The notes: generated from the sequence alone by a model not told the origin. Shown: positions 22,574 to 33,914, counted from the first letter of the stretch. The stretch is DNA of 64,000 nt from Hymenochaete sp. R1 (GCA_019400425.1 JAFREE010000004.1:248001-312000); one strand, 5' to 3'. Made by a program: numbers and translations.

Positions 22574-23187
22574 ATGTCCGAATCTTCCTCTCCAGACATT
22601 CTTCAACAATGTAAGTCCAGTCTCACCCAAGCCTACGAGTCTGTATTACACGGGCCTGACGCAATGCTATGTGTGCTTTCTCTCTATCTCCCTCAGTTCT
22701 TGACAACAAATACGGTGTGGATCAGAATGGCGGACCAGCTGTCACATACGAGTTAGTAAATTTGAAGAGGGAAACCGACTCGGAGAAAGAAACGATCGAG
22801 CATTGTAAGCTCTTTTTTGCTTGTAATTGATTTGAATTAGGTTCTAATGTATGACACCTTACTTTCCTTTGGCGCTCAGGCTATGCTGAGGATGACGAAG
22901 AAGTGCCTGCCGGAATGTACGACCCCAATACGACATTCTATGGTGTCAAACGTACGTACTTACTGCCACAGTATTGAGGAGATCTGTTTAGCTTAAACCT
23001 TTCTGGGCCAGTTACATATTATACCGCCATTGGAAGGCATAGACGAAAAATGTTGACAATACAGCCAGCCGCCATTACCAAAGATGAGGTCAAAGAAAGG
23101 ACCATAGCGAAATGGGAAAAAATTGTCACAGTTATCGGAAATGTTGGTGACACGATTTGGGAGGTGCCAATGTCCGAGAGAAAGTAA
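22574..23187 (+). CDS. Small protein of unknown function (orphan candidate)
   Basis: Four exons (22574-22610, 22697-22804, 22880-22951, 23012-23187) join in frame to 130 aa beginning MSESSSPDILQQFLDNKYG and ending DTIWEVPMSERK. All three introns have good GT...AG ends and typical lengths, and a TATA box sits at the right distance, so I take the gene as real although I recognise no domain. The product is acidic in the middle (CYAEDDEEVPAGMYDPNTTF) and basic after that (GRHRRKM). No signal peptide or membrane helix. A fold-back element begins 54 bp after the stop codon, so the terminator or 3' UTR may lie in or next to it. Confidence 0.55.
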
Positions 23188-23241
23188 CCGGTGGCAGCAA
23201 CGTGAAGGCAATTATAGTATTTACCAGCGTTGACACAAATA

Positions 23242-23727
23242 CACAGCAGGTATGGTCGAATCTTTTGGCCCAACATATTCATTGAAAAGTGTGAAAAATA
23301 TTCGTTATATGTTTTGGGGTTTCCAGGGTCATTAAAATTCGAAAATATATTCTAATCACAGCAGACATGGTCCAATTTGTTGGCCGGATAAATGCGTCAA
23401 AAACTGTGAAATGTATTCTAAGTTTGTTTCAAAATTTGTGAGGTTGACAAAATTCTGGAACAAACTCTTATCCTCCTGCCAAAATACGGATAAATTTTCG
23501 GATATACCTGCACAAAAAACTTCAAAAACATACTTAGAATTTTTCAAGAATTTGTGATGGTTTTTTTGAGGTTACAAATCCTCATTTGTCTGTAGTGAAT
23601 CCCCCTGCCAAAGTAAGGATATATTTTCGGATTTATTGACACAAAAAAATCCCAAAAGATATAACGAATATATATCACACTTTTTGACAAATATGTCTAG
23701 CCAAATGATTCGACTATGCCTGCTGTG
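23242..23727. repeat. Fold-back (MITE-like) element with nested inverted repeats
   Basis: Begins CACAGCAGG and ends CCTGCTGTG, perfect 9-bp terminal inverted repeats, flanked on both sides by ATA (possible 3-bp target duplication). The left end (CACAGCAGGTATGGTCGAATC and on) matches the reverse complement of the right end for roughly 120 bp with scattered mismatches, including a shared CGAAAATATAT core. Inside, a related CACAGCAGACATGGTC unit at about 23,358 and a repeated CTGCCAAA-x-TA-x-GGATA unit near 23,480 and 23,608 show that each arm is itself a degenerate duplication. It is AT-rich with no coding potential. This looks like a non-autonomous DNA transposon, or a long hairpin-forming sequence. 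Confidence 0.65.
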
Positions 23728-24261
23728 ATAGACAATAATTAGCAATTTGATTGATAAAGCGGTTCATGTTTACGAGCTTGACAACCATTGTCTCTTTCAT
23801 ATACATGCAGCGCCAACATAGGATTTTAGGACGGAGCAAGAGGAGTCATACATACATTTGTCCAGCATGCATTGGCATCCGATACACGATCTCCGTTATA
23901 TTGGCTAGAGTCATTCTGCGTTGAGGCTGGCCATGTACTAACGTAAGTGGCGGCTGTGGTTCATCGCAATGAAACAATCCACCCAAGTGGAGTCTCGTCG
24001 AAAGTGCAGTGCTTAATAAAGGGCTGCAAGAATGAGTGCTCCGCTGACCCCTTAAACTCATTCTTTCGCAGAGCTCTTTCGTTCATGCCTACCACCTATT
24101 GACGATAGTCGATGGTCAATTAAAGTTTTAAGAAAGGAAAAGAAAAATGGATTATAAATATACCTAAGGAATGTATCAAGTGTAGTATAGCGTAGACAGC
24201 AAACAGTAAATGTCAATGAAAGGCAAGGACCAGACATGATCCAGACGAAGCCGCTCCCCTC
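23728..24261. other. Intergenic region after the fold-back element
   Basis: 534 bp ending at the phosphatidylinositol synthase stop codon. A 71-codon minus-strand frame (23846-24061) has no family resemblance. Nothing else seen. Confidence 0.35.
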
Positions 24262-25300
24262 TTACTTCTTCCCTCGCTTCTTCATATCAGCCACCTCTTC
24301 CCGCTGCCGCGCCCTCTCCGCAAGGTCGACGCCTACAAGAATCTTCGACGCTTTCCACAATTGAACAACATTCACCACATTCTTGAAGAACCAGGGGAAG
24401 ATGGATGCGTAGAATAGGACTTGGGCCCATGGGATGTCACCGAGTAGTGCGATTCCGGTTGGGTTGTGATCCCATTTCATGAGGTATAGTGCGACGTAGA
24501 AGAGCTCGTTGCCGGCACAGAATAAGAATAAAGTTGTCTGCGGATATTATCATATGTCAGGTATATTATCGATTCCGAGGATAATAAAGAAGCGCACGCT
24601 ATCATTGTAATAATACCATAAGATTCGGCTAACATCGCTTTTCACCAGCTTGTGACTCCGCGAGCCTGTTACAAGGGAGCTGAAGTTTATTCAGTTCGCA
24701 CCCTTCAGGCACCAGCATACAGTCTAATCAATTACCTGTACATGTGCATGTAGTGACTACTGAAGTCGAGCGTGATAAGGGCTTGGAAGAGCAGGGCGTA
24801 ATCTGGATACGCGGATGATAAGTAGCACAGGAGACATGACGTCGTGCACCTGCAATCACAGTGACACGCTCAGAACTCAGACAATTCCTTGAAGTTCCAA
24901 GAAAAAAGAGGGCAGCGTACCGATCGGTGACCATGTCTAACACTGCGCCAAATTTCGAAGTTTGACCGAGCTTGCGGGCAGCCATACCATCGAACGCATC
25001 CAAGAGGCAGGATACGAGATAGGCAATGGTGCAGTATCTTGGGTGGAAGCTCATGAAATGAAGTGACACGGCAGCCAGGATAATCCGCGTGTAGCCTGCA
25101 TTGTGTTCAAAAGTGTCTTTAGACGGGCTGTGGCCAGAGAAAAAAAGCGAGGTACACGAGCACGAGCGACCAGCTCACTCACCAATGAGGTTCGGCACGA
25201 AGAGAAAGACATTTTCGGAGTAGGATTGGGCGGTGGCGAGGTCTACGGCGAATTTTGCGTCTACGACCTCGACGCTGGCTCTTCGAAGCCTTGAAGTCAT
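24262..25300 (-). CDS. PIS1: CDP-diacylglycerol-inositol 3-phosphatidyltransferase (phosphatidylinositol synthase)
   Basis: Makes phosphatidylinositol from CDP-diacylglycerol and inositol in the ER/Golgi membrane. Exons 25300-25183, 25095-24921, 24849-24736, 24679-24598 and 24537-24262 give 254 aa. Signatures: ENVFLFVPNLIGYTRIIL near residue 30; CDP-alcohol phosphatidyltransferase motif DAFDGMAARKLGQ, then FGAVLDMVTDR; SSHYMHMY, typical of inositol synthases; FCAGNELFYVALYL; and a charged C-terminal end RQREEVADMKKRGKK. The start at 25300 gives MTSRLRRASVEVVDAKF; an upstream extension of the frame is hydrophobic/Pro-rich and unlikely. Same fold as the nearby phosphatidylserine synthase and competing for the same CDP-diacylglycerol pool. 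Confidence 0.92.
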
Positions 25301-25563
25301 GAGGAATGTCGTAAAGAGATAGTAGAGAGGGAGAAAGGGAGGAGAAGGAGGAGGAGGAAAAACGGAGAAGAGTGGGTGAGGAAGTGGAAAAGCTGAGAGA
25401 CCGACTGCGACTGAGAGACTCCGACGCGCAAGAACAATTCTAATGGCCGTCACGTAATAAACGCGCTCATTCCGACGACGGTGCTCATTAATTATTCAGA
25501 ATATTATAAGATATAGTTCACTAAAGTACATCGACATCGATCTCCAAATATCATGCACAGGAT

Positions 25564-26349
25564 TTATTGAGCAGAAGTCCCCGTTGGCAAGTTCAACACA
25601 GTACCATTGTCGCAGATGATTTTGAACCGCACTGTAAACAAGTCATCAGCGGTGGACTCTAGGGAGTAGATAGAACACATACAGATTTCAAAATTCTGCC
25701 CTTTCTCTCTCCTGATGCTCGTAAAGTATAATGTACCAGTGCCTTTCGAGCCTTTGACGCGCATGCTGATGTCGACACTCCCCTGTAACATATTAATCTG
25801 GAAGGCATTAACGAAACGCCCAAAGTACACTAACGAGACAACTCACCGAACCATCTATCCAAGGATCACCATTCAAGTACCAGGTAGGTTCAGGTCGTAC
25901 ACCTTCCCCGAGTGCATCACGCACAAGCTCGCTGGCACGGAGGTTCTGAAGAATTTGCCGTACGACAGAACTCGATAGTCTTTCTTGATTTGTTGCATAA
26001 GCAAGAAAAAGACCCCATGAAGCGGCGCCGGCGATGCCAAATGCAAGAAGAGGTATCCAGGGCCTCTAGAAAGTCCAGCACCAAATGAGTGAATTATGAA
26101 CATTCAAGATCCAGGGCCAACAAAACACACCGAAATGGTAGGCAAGTCCCTCTTTATTCTTGGTCTCTCGTAGTACGCCCCAGGTCGTGCAACAGCCTCA
26201 TACGACACAGGATCGGGCATTGGCTTAGGATGGTGGAGGTTCCTCGGGAGCTCCGAAGCCGTCGATTGAGGACGAGAGACATGCCTCGGTTTAGAGGATT
26301 GTTGAGCAAGTTTGCGGAGAGCTTGAGCTTCTGCGAATGAGATGGACAT
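25564..26349 (-). CDS. COA1: Cytochrome oxidase assembly factor COA1
   Basis: Mitochondrial inner-membrane protein that acts early in complex IV assembly, around Cox1. Exons 26349-26131, 26065-25847, 25797-25683 and 25631-25564 give 206 aa. Exon 1 is a presequence-like region. Exon 2 starts RPWIPLLAFGIAGAASWGLF, the single membrane helix, followed by ATNQERLSSSVVRQIL and PEPTWYLNGDPWI. Exons 3-4 have INMLQGSVDISMRVKGSKG, GTLYFTSIRREKG and LRFKIICDNG, the conserved intermembrane-space domain. The start is the ATG at 26349 (MSISFAEAQALRKL); an upstream in-frame start at 26385 is possible. Only 111 bp separate it from COG6, so the two probably share a bidirectional promoter. Confidence 0.88.
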
Positions 26350-26460
26350 CGTGCGGGGTAGAGAGGAAGAGTGTAAGACAAGCATATTCGAAGGCTAGAC
26401 TAGACTGTGATTTAAGTATGTTATGGCTGTTGGCAGTCTCAGATTTGATTGTGCGGCGGA

Positions 26461-29219
26461 ATGCAGATGATTTCTCGTCCCGTCCCGGCTCTCGACGAAA
26501 ACGATGACGGCCTCCTTCGTCGATCACCTGCTCACTCCGGACGTCCGAAAACCATGGCCTCTTCCGTATCATCACGACAGCACCAGCAGTCCTCATCAAG
26601 GCCTCAGTTACAGAAGAATTACTCGTCTTCAAAGTCGATTGATGACAAGTTGAAACCCGGCGGAGGGAGGAATCCAATCTCCCTGCGTTTATACAAAGTT
26701 CTTGGCAACAACTACGACGACCCTGCAGTTCGGGACGCTCTCGTTACTCTATCTGATGACTACAGGACACCGGATACACATAAGCATGAGGAGCTTGAAT
26801 CGGAGCCAACAGATGCAAATGCGAAGCTTGCTGGAAGGAACTTGAGCACTGGAACGGCGGCACGAGCGAGGAAGGGCTTCCGCCGCGATGCAGAACTCAA
26901 GCTCACACAAGGGAGTCGACAGTTTGTCAGAGCGTTTCAAGAAGTAGATAAGGTACGAGATTTGTTTTTAAATTCAACGCGGGCAGTCGTTCATCAAATG
27001 TTGGGTGTATTATCATATAGCATTTGGATGTACTGGAAGAGCACATTGACGCGATGCGCATACGATGCGATGAAGCTCAGGTTCAACTCAAATCCACGAA
27101 TGACTCATGCAGATCTCTGCTTGAGAGGGCAGGAGGGCTGCGTTCTTCTCGGTACGCACATATCCGATCTTTTCATGTGCAATAAAATTGACTCGAGCAA
27201 ATTCAGACAATCAATTGACGATCAGGAAGCAGCTGTCACCGCTTTTATCGCTCACTTTACTCTTACTGAACAAGAAGCGGAAGCTCTACGAACAAGAGAT
27301 GTGCATATCGACAAAGAGTTCTTTAGGATTATGCATAAGGCCGAACGCGTCATCGCGGATTCCAGGGTGCTGATGTCTGGTGAAGACGGTCCTACCAAAG
27401 CCGGGTTCGTTCCCTTTCTCTACAACAAGCAGTAGAGGCAATCTTATTGAACTTCTTGCGTTTCGTGAACTTCTGTGTAGAGTTGAAATCATTGCCCTTA
27501 CTTCACAACAGCTCAGCGACGGATACGAAAAGCTTGCACGCTGGTGCTCACTCGAGTTCCGGCAGTTCGTACGAGATGCTCTCTTAGAGGTCACTCCTCC
27601 TATGCGGGAGGCTGTTAAGTGGCTCAAGAAAAAACCCGACCTCCTCAGCGAGGTCCTTTCCATTCTCTCCGAAACTCGCCAATCCACCCTACTCAGAACG
27701 TTCATGGATGCGCTTACACGCGGAGGTCCTGGTGGCCTCCCGCGCCCAATTGAGATACACGCGCACGATCCCCTTCGGTACGTTGGTGACATGCTTGCGT
27801 GGGTGCATCAGGCTATTGCCGGCGAGCATGAGTTCCTTGAGGGCTTGTTCGGGGTTAGGCAAGAGGTCAGGATGGTAGGGAGCGTAAGACGCTTTGAGGA
27901 TGGCGAAGAGGCGGGTTGGATACAAGAATTGATGGATAAGGCGTTTGAGAAGCTTCGCTACCCTTTGAAGGTGCTTTTTGTTTTGAGAATTCTACTAAAA
28001 TGATGTACTGATTCTTTGTTCTCTGCTCAGATGCGTGTAAGGCAAACTATACGCTCACAGGAGAATTGCATATCTACGTACAAAGTCGCGAACCTTCTTT
28101 CCTTTTACAATCTCACGATGAAGCGTACCGTCGGTGAGAGAGCTGGTCTTTCGGAGACTTTGAACGAGTGAGTCTCTAGCCTTTCCATTGAAGCATGTCT
28201 AACCGGCTTTTGATGTAGAATTACGGATGAGTCATACAAGGTCTTCTTCGAGTCCATCGAGGCTCAAGCACGCAGCCTCGCAAGGACATTACTTGTTAGC
28301 ATTCTTCACTCTTTCTCTCCTGCCCTCATTGATGGTTTTGCTCCAGCCGGATGATCAAGACCTTCAACCCCCGACCTCGCTCCTCGACCACACTCAGCTC
28401 CTCCGCGAACTGATCAACGTCTACAAGTCATCCCTCATGGGCGACGAGTCCGAAGACGAACAGAAGAAAGGCTTTCAACCGATTTTGGACCTTATGATCG
28501 ATGCAGCAATCAACATGAGTCTGAGCGTCTCAGATGCGCGGAAAACTCAGAAGGCTGAGTGGGATAACGATGTGTTTGTATTGAACTGTCTTACACATCT
28601 TTTGGTGAGTCCGCATCGATCAGCGTATCATTTATGCACTGTATCTTATAGATTATTTAGAGCGTCATACGTCCTTTTTCATTTGCAGAGTATAAGGTGG
28701 ACGAGCTGAAAGCAGACATCGACGCTCGAGCAGATTTGCTCACAACCGACCACGTACGCTTCCTTTCGTTCTCTTTCCTAGCTCAGCTTACCTAAAGCTA
28801 CATTATCCCTCTCGTCATAGTTCAACTCGATCCTTCACACAACCTCCCTCAACGACAGCGCCTCCCTTTGTTCCTCCCACTCCACCACCGAACCCCTCTC
28901 CCACATCGGACCCATGCAACCCCACCCCCTCACCGCCTCTCTCCGCACCTTCGCCTCCTGGCTCTCCTCCCCAGACGTCGTCCACCCCCCACGCCTTGCG
29001 CCTCTCCTCGACAGGCGCCTTGCAGAATTTGTGCATAGATCGGCGCTTCGCGCACTTGTGGGAACGTACGAGGCGCTTTGTGCTGAGGTACGGGACCCTG
29101 CAAATCGGTACGAAGCAGCGAATACGCTGTTGGGTGGACAGCGGCCGTTTGGGAGCCTTGCAGCGCTGAGGCAGATTTTGGGGGTCGAGGAGGACGAAGA
29201 GGGACCGACCAGGCAGTGA
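26461..29219 (+). CDS. COG6: Conserved oligomeric Golgi complex subunit 6
   Basis: Lobe B subunit of the COG tether for retrograde vesicles in the Golgi. Nine exons (26461-26952, 27021-27151, 27207-27404, 27481-27970, 28031-28167, 28219-28294, 28347-28604, 28661-28753, 28821-29219) give 757 aa. Recognised segments: SLRLYKVLGNNYDDP, ARARKGFRRDAELKLTQGSR, HLDVLEEHIDAM (coiled coil), VLMSGEDGPTKAG, QQLSDGYEKLARWCSLEFRQ, LSETRQSTLLRTFMDALTRG, then GGLPRPIEIHAHDPLRYVGD, AWVHQAIAGEHEFLEGLFGV, and a C-terminal helical part ending GSLAALRQILGV. The acceptor at 28661 was chosen because it restores SVIRPFSFAEYKVDEL; a later acceptor breaks the frame. First of two near ATGs used. Confidence 0.93.
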
Positions 29220-29445
29220 CGATTATTTTACAGTAGCTCACACCAAGAGAAGAGCGTTTTTGTGCTTGATAAGAGTCTCGTACGAAATGGGCTTATATTT
29301 ATTTACCCTGAGGAAAAGCGAACGAAATGCGCCGCCATGATTAGCGCATGAAAGTGATTATATATCCCCGTGCATGAAACATATCAAAGAGATAATGTAA
29401 AAGACAGCAATAGAATCTATGGAACTCAATAGAAAGGGAAGATTT

Positions 29446-30936
29446 CTAATATCGGTGGACCTCCTCACGCTCACGTCCGCGCATCACCGGCGGCTCCGTG
29501 CCCTTGTAGTAGATGTCGGTCCAGAAGTCGTTCATGTCGGGGAATGGCGACTTCTTCGACTCCTCAACGGCAGCGTCGACGTGCGCTTTCGCTTCCTTGT
29601 CGAATTGCTGTGGGAATAGGTTTAGTTTGACCACTTTTAACGAGTCATCCTTAAACTTACCTTGAGTTCCTCCTCGGAGGCAAGACCCCATTCGTCGATG
29701 TAGCGCTGGAGTCCACGGATGGGATCCTGAGTGCTACGCATGCGTTGAACTTCGTCACGCGTGCGGTAGGTCGTACCGGGGTCAGACATTCTAAACATAG
29801 GTAAGATATCTAATCGGAAACATCGATGAAGAAAATAGAAAAGCGTACGAGTGACCACCGTAACGATACGTGACGTATTCGAGCAAGAGCGGGCCCTTTC
29901 CAGAGTTGACCCAATCGCGAGCGAACTTTGCAGCCTGGTAGCAAGCAATGATATCCATACCATTTGCCTGAATACCCGGGATCGCATCACCACGCGTGTA
30001 GTACGCGGTGTTCATTGACGAGCGTTCCGCTGAGGTACCCATACCGTATTTGTTATTCTCGCAAACGAAAACACACGGGAGGTTCCAAAGTTTTGCCTGT
30101 GATAGTGTGATTATAAGTTGTTGGCTGCTGAATGTCGAGTTCAAATCCAGCGCACCATGTTGAATGACTCAAAGACCTGGCCTTGGTTGGCCGCACCGTC
30201 ACCATATAATGTGAAAGTCGCGTTCTTCTTTTCCCGGTATTGTTGCGCGAGGGCAATGCCCGCTCCGAGCGGAACTTGCGCGCCCACGATACCGTTTCCA
30301 CCGAAGAACCGAGGGGTGAAGATGTGCATTGACCCGCCCTTTCCATTTGACATACCATCCTGGCGACCAAGCAGTTCAGAAATGACACCTTTTACCGTTC
30401 CACCTCGAAGGACAGCAAATGGATGACAACGGTAGGAGGTAATTAGGGGATCGTCCCAGGTGATAGCGTTGTGGATGCCAACAGAGACTGCTTCCTGTTG
30501 TTGAGAGAAGAAGAAAAAACTTGCTAAAGGACTTTTCCAGTTTTGAAAGGACTGGAAAAACTAACCTGTCCAATGGCCAAATGGCAGAAACCCCGAATAA
30601 GCTTGGCCTTGTAAAGCGCGTCAGCGGCCATCTCCATCCGTCGTACTAAGGCCATGTCCTTGTACATGTTGATAAGCATGTCCTTGGAGACCTCGACGTC
30701 TAACTCGGGCATGTTATCCATCTTGAAGCCGTGGAATGTGTCTTCATGTAGTCTGACGGAAAAGGGCTTCGAGTCTGATGGCTTCTCCTGGAGTTTTGTC
30801 GTATCCGCTGACGTTTGCAGCGCCCGCGCGAACTGAGGCTAGAAAAATACGTATGAGCAACAAGGGATGCACCATGTAGTTAAAGGCATACGACACGACG
30901 GAAGAGAGGGGAACGGAGCCTTGCCAGCGACGCCAT
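29446..30936 (-). CDS. PDA1: Pyruvate dehydrogenase E1 component subunit alpha
   Basis: Thiamine-diphosphate-dependent decarboxylase subunit of the mitochondrial pyruvate dehydrogenase complex. Exons 30936-30892, 30838-30566, 30494-30156, 30096-29849, 29790-29661 and 29607-29446 give 398 aa. The N-terminus MASLARLRSPLFRRVPQFAR is a classic Arg-rich presequence. Later: RRMEMAADALYKAKLIRGF, SYRCHPFAVLRGG, the ThDP motif GDGAANQGQ...[29 protein letters not shown] (the phosphorylation-loop region that pyruvate dehydrogenase kinase targets), and a conserved C-terminal end SPFPDMNDFWTDIY. Length matches the family. The micro-exon at the start encodes only the leader. Confidence 0.95.
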
Positions 30937-31338
30937 GGTAGGAGGATGATGAGGGATGAGGGACGAGGATGTAGAGTGTGTTGTTTCCCCAACGGCGAGG
31001 ACGCGGCGTAAAATACGGCTTAGATAATCAAGAGTACACATTTCTAGCGGTAACGGCCGCGCCGCCAAAGAATTTGAAAGATGCTTCCTTGAATCACTCA
31101 AAAGGATGGGTTTGGGGGGTGATGATAATCTAACCCAATGATAATTATGTATGGTTGTAAATGACATGATTGTATTGCGACATCGTGGTAATATAAAGCT
31201 AGCACTACGAAGAGGCAGTGTCTGATGCAAAACCCGACTCCAGTCACCAACCCTTCATTTACCCAACCTTAGTCGACTTGCACGAGTTAACTAAAGGGCA
31301 AAGGTGCATCAGATAATACTCATTTTGAATCGAAATCG
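30937..31338. other. Intergenic region PDA1 5' / COX24 3'
   Basis: 402 bp between two minus-strand genes, holding the PDA1 promoter. No specific site recognised. Confidence 0.35.
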
Positions 31339-32170
31339 TTAACATACTCTTCTCCTCTTCTTGAGCCTTGAAAGAGGGAGATTTATGTCAGTCTATAGAC
31401 GTGAAGGGAAAATCTCGGAAACCCAATACTCACTTGTGCTTCTTCATCTTCTTTCTACGCTTTCGCTTCGTACTGTCCAAGCAGATTCCAGCTGGAACAG
31501 GAGGCATGGGTTCTTTCACGTCTTGAAGACCGAGACGTGCCAAGGTCGTCTCCCAATCCACGAAATTTCCCACTCGATTCATCACGAGAGCTCGGCTGAG
31601 CTGCCTTGCAGCATCCGCATCTGCCTCCGGAGTAGCAGCCGGCGGATTATCGATCGTCCCCTGTGTGGCCTGGCCCACAGAGAACGGCACTTCTATGTTC
31701 GGCGTAGCTTCGGGAGCTGACTCGAACAAAGCAGTCGTCGGTTGGTTCAACAGCAGAAACGGTCGATGCAGCGAGAAGAAATGATGGAGAGTGAGATCCT
31801 CCTGATTTGGCGTCGGATGAGCTGAGAAAAGAGCAACATTTGCGTTCAACGGCTTCGTTACAGAGGCAAATGGTGACACGCTCGCGTGAGGTGCGAAAGG
31901 ACTCCGAGTTTCATTCGTAATTTGACCAGTGGGCGACGATTCTTCATGGTTTGATTCAGGAGGGTCCGACGGGGATGGCGATGATGAAGCAGAAGAGCTC
32001 GCTGCTGAACTCGGCTTTGGCGCTGCCACCTTCGTGCTGGAGGGCGCGATAGCTTTACCTGGCTTGGCCGAGTTGAATGGACGCCCACCGCCAGGCTTGG
32101 ACGATGAAAAGACCGAGTACGAGCGCCTAGCTGCTGTTACATGAGGCAGCAGCCTTGATAGAGGCGACAT
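31339..32170 (-). CDS. Mitochondrial small-ribosomal-subunit protein mS38 / COX24-type
   Basis: Two exons (32170-31434 and 31366-31339) give 254 aa. The C-terminus is the family hallmark: a very basic run STKRKRRKKMKKHKLKKRRR that spans the intron, as in the COX24/AURKAIP1 (mS38) domain. Just before it is VMNRVGNFVDWETTLARLGL. The start MSPLSRLLPHVTAARRSYSVF is a plausible mitochondrial presequence; upstream frame extension has only a TTG start. The middle is Ser/Pro/Ala-rich and disordered. In yeast the homologue is linked to COX1 mRNA processing and translation. The second exon is only 28 nt and supplies the last nine residues. Confidence 0.82.
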
Positions 32171-32449
32171 CGAGCTGGGATAGCTGACGTGCTGAGGGGC
32201 GCGGAATGCTATCGATAGTGGTGATGCAGTATCAGAGAGAAGAGAGGTTGCGTCCAAGTGGCGAGATTAGAAACTCGCGCTCGTGCTCGTGATTACGTAC
32301 GCGCAGCTACGACTCATGTTCTCCAAAATCATTATACAACAAGATATATTCTAGAAATGCATTGACAGATAAATATACATAAAGCTTGAAAGGTTGTGTC
32401 CATGGCAGATGATAGATGTTATGCAAATAAAAAGCTAAAAGGTCCAGTC
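32171..32449. other. Intergenic region
   Basis: 279 bp between two minus-strand genes: the COX24 promoter and the 3' UTR of the next gene. Nothing specific seen. Confidence 0.3.
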
Positions 32450-33665
32450 TTAAGTGACGGTGACAATCTCACCGTTCCCATCCCGTATGATCACAAGCTC
32501 ACAGTCGACTTTCTCCCCGGTATCCAGACAAACAACACTCGTGGGGTCCGTTACATCGGTCTTTACCTTCCGCATCTCCATGAATGAGCGGCCAAGGATA
32601 CAATCGAAGTGTGTTTCTTCAGAAAGATAAACAGAGTGCATCGTCTTGGTCTAAGGAAGGAAAGTTGTCAGAGGAAGGTCGTTGTAAAAAAATGTTGTAG
32701 CTTACCCTGCCTACGGTAATAGGCCATTGTCCAATGCTGGTGTATAGTGAGTGACGCGTTCTACATTCTAACGGAGGATTGCTCACTTGACGAGACCACT
32801 ATAACCATACATGCCGGGCTGTGCGTTCTTGGGTATAAAACCATGCTTCTGAGCGAAAGCACGGGAAATATAAACATGTCGGTAACCGTTCTTCAAAAGC
32901 ATGCGAACTAGTGAAACGGCCATGAGCACTCGCTTCGTCATAAATGTCGCAAAGTAGCTTACCATCCCGTATAGGGCCAATACTCCCTGAGACAGTACGA
33001 ACACCATTCTCATTATGGAACTGGTAGAAATCCTTCTTATGCTTCGGAATTCCGTTCTCCACCACCCCGTCCTTCCCACTTTTTGCACTCTTTTTAGATT
33101 TTACGCTCTTTATGGATTGCCCTCCACGAATAGATCCGCTGCGGGAAGGCGAGAGCGTCGCAGCACGTTTGTGGGTATAGAATGCCGGATTGCAATAAGC
33201 TGGAGGGGTGGGGAGAGGAGTGGCTGGGTTATGAAGATGGAGAATGGCTGGTAGCTCCGTTGCAGCTGATGAAGGTAGAGAGTCTTCAGGAGATTTTTGG
33301 CGCCATGCGAGGATAGTGTAATCGGATTCTGTCGAGCGGAGAAGTTCGTTTCAAGAGCTATAACCTAGTATTCGATAGAGTCTGTTACTCACCATCATCG
33401 AGGTTCCATATGTTATCCTGAAATTCATATTTGACCCATCCAGGACCTACGTGATCCCTCTTGCCTCGCTCATCATCCATATATTCTGTCTTCTTGCTTA
33501 GTTTACTGAATAGAGACTGTAGGGTTTCTTGTGTGACTAGGTGAGCACAAGATGGTCAGCCGTCAATGCATTCGCTCAGTCACACGACCTACATGAATGC
33601 ATGATGGCGAACGAGGTCGATGGTGTATGGACGCTCACTATCGACATTCCCTCTTGGGTAGCCAT
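32450..33665 (-). CDS. Conserved fungal protein with retropepsin-like C-terminal region
   Basis: Six exons (33665-33593, 33536-33393, 33328-32963, 32907-32787, 32736-32706, 32650-32450) join in frame to 311 aa. The N-terminal half is unremarkable, with a Lys/Ser-rich stretch. The C-terminal third reads NGYRHVYISRAFAQKHGFIP, then IGQWPITVGRTKTMHSVYL and HFDCILGRSFMEMR. This pattern (shape-defining Y-x-x-I-S-x-x-x-A, a G/V turn, then D-x-I-L-G) resembles the second half of retroviral-type aspartic proteases, such as those of LTR retrotransposons. The usual catalytic DTG(A/S) is not found before it; a DTGE occurs after it, in CLDTGEKVDCE. So it could be a domesticated, possibly inactive, protease fold. 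The similarity is by eye only. Confidence 0.65.
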
Positions 33666-33914
33666 GATGTTGAATGAAAGCAATGATAGAAGAGAACTTG
33701 GGAGTTGTTCAGAAGCGCACTTCCCGTCGTCATGGTTCAGTTCGGGAACGCGCCTCGCCGATCAAGACATGCCGAAATCCTCGGAAGCATTCCCCAGACC
33801 GGTTTGCTTCGTCATCCAAGACTCGATCCTCTTTTATTAGCCACATTATTACATTTTTACTAGTTTTCAAAGTCATAGAATATCATACAACATGTGAATC
33901 AACACTAATAAGTA
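33666..33914. other. Intergenic region
   Basis: 249 bp between minus-strand genes; nothing recognised. Confidence 0.3.

Noticed and set aside
31434..32257. Longer COX24/mS38 frame starting at 32257
   Set aside because: The upstream start is a TTG; the ATG at 32170 gives a sensible presequence.
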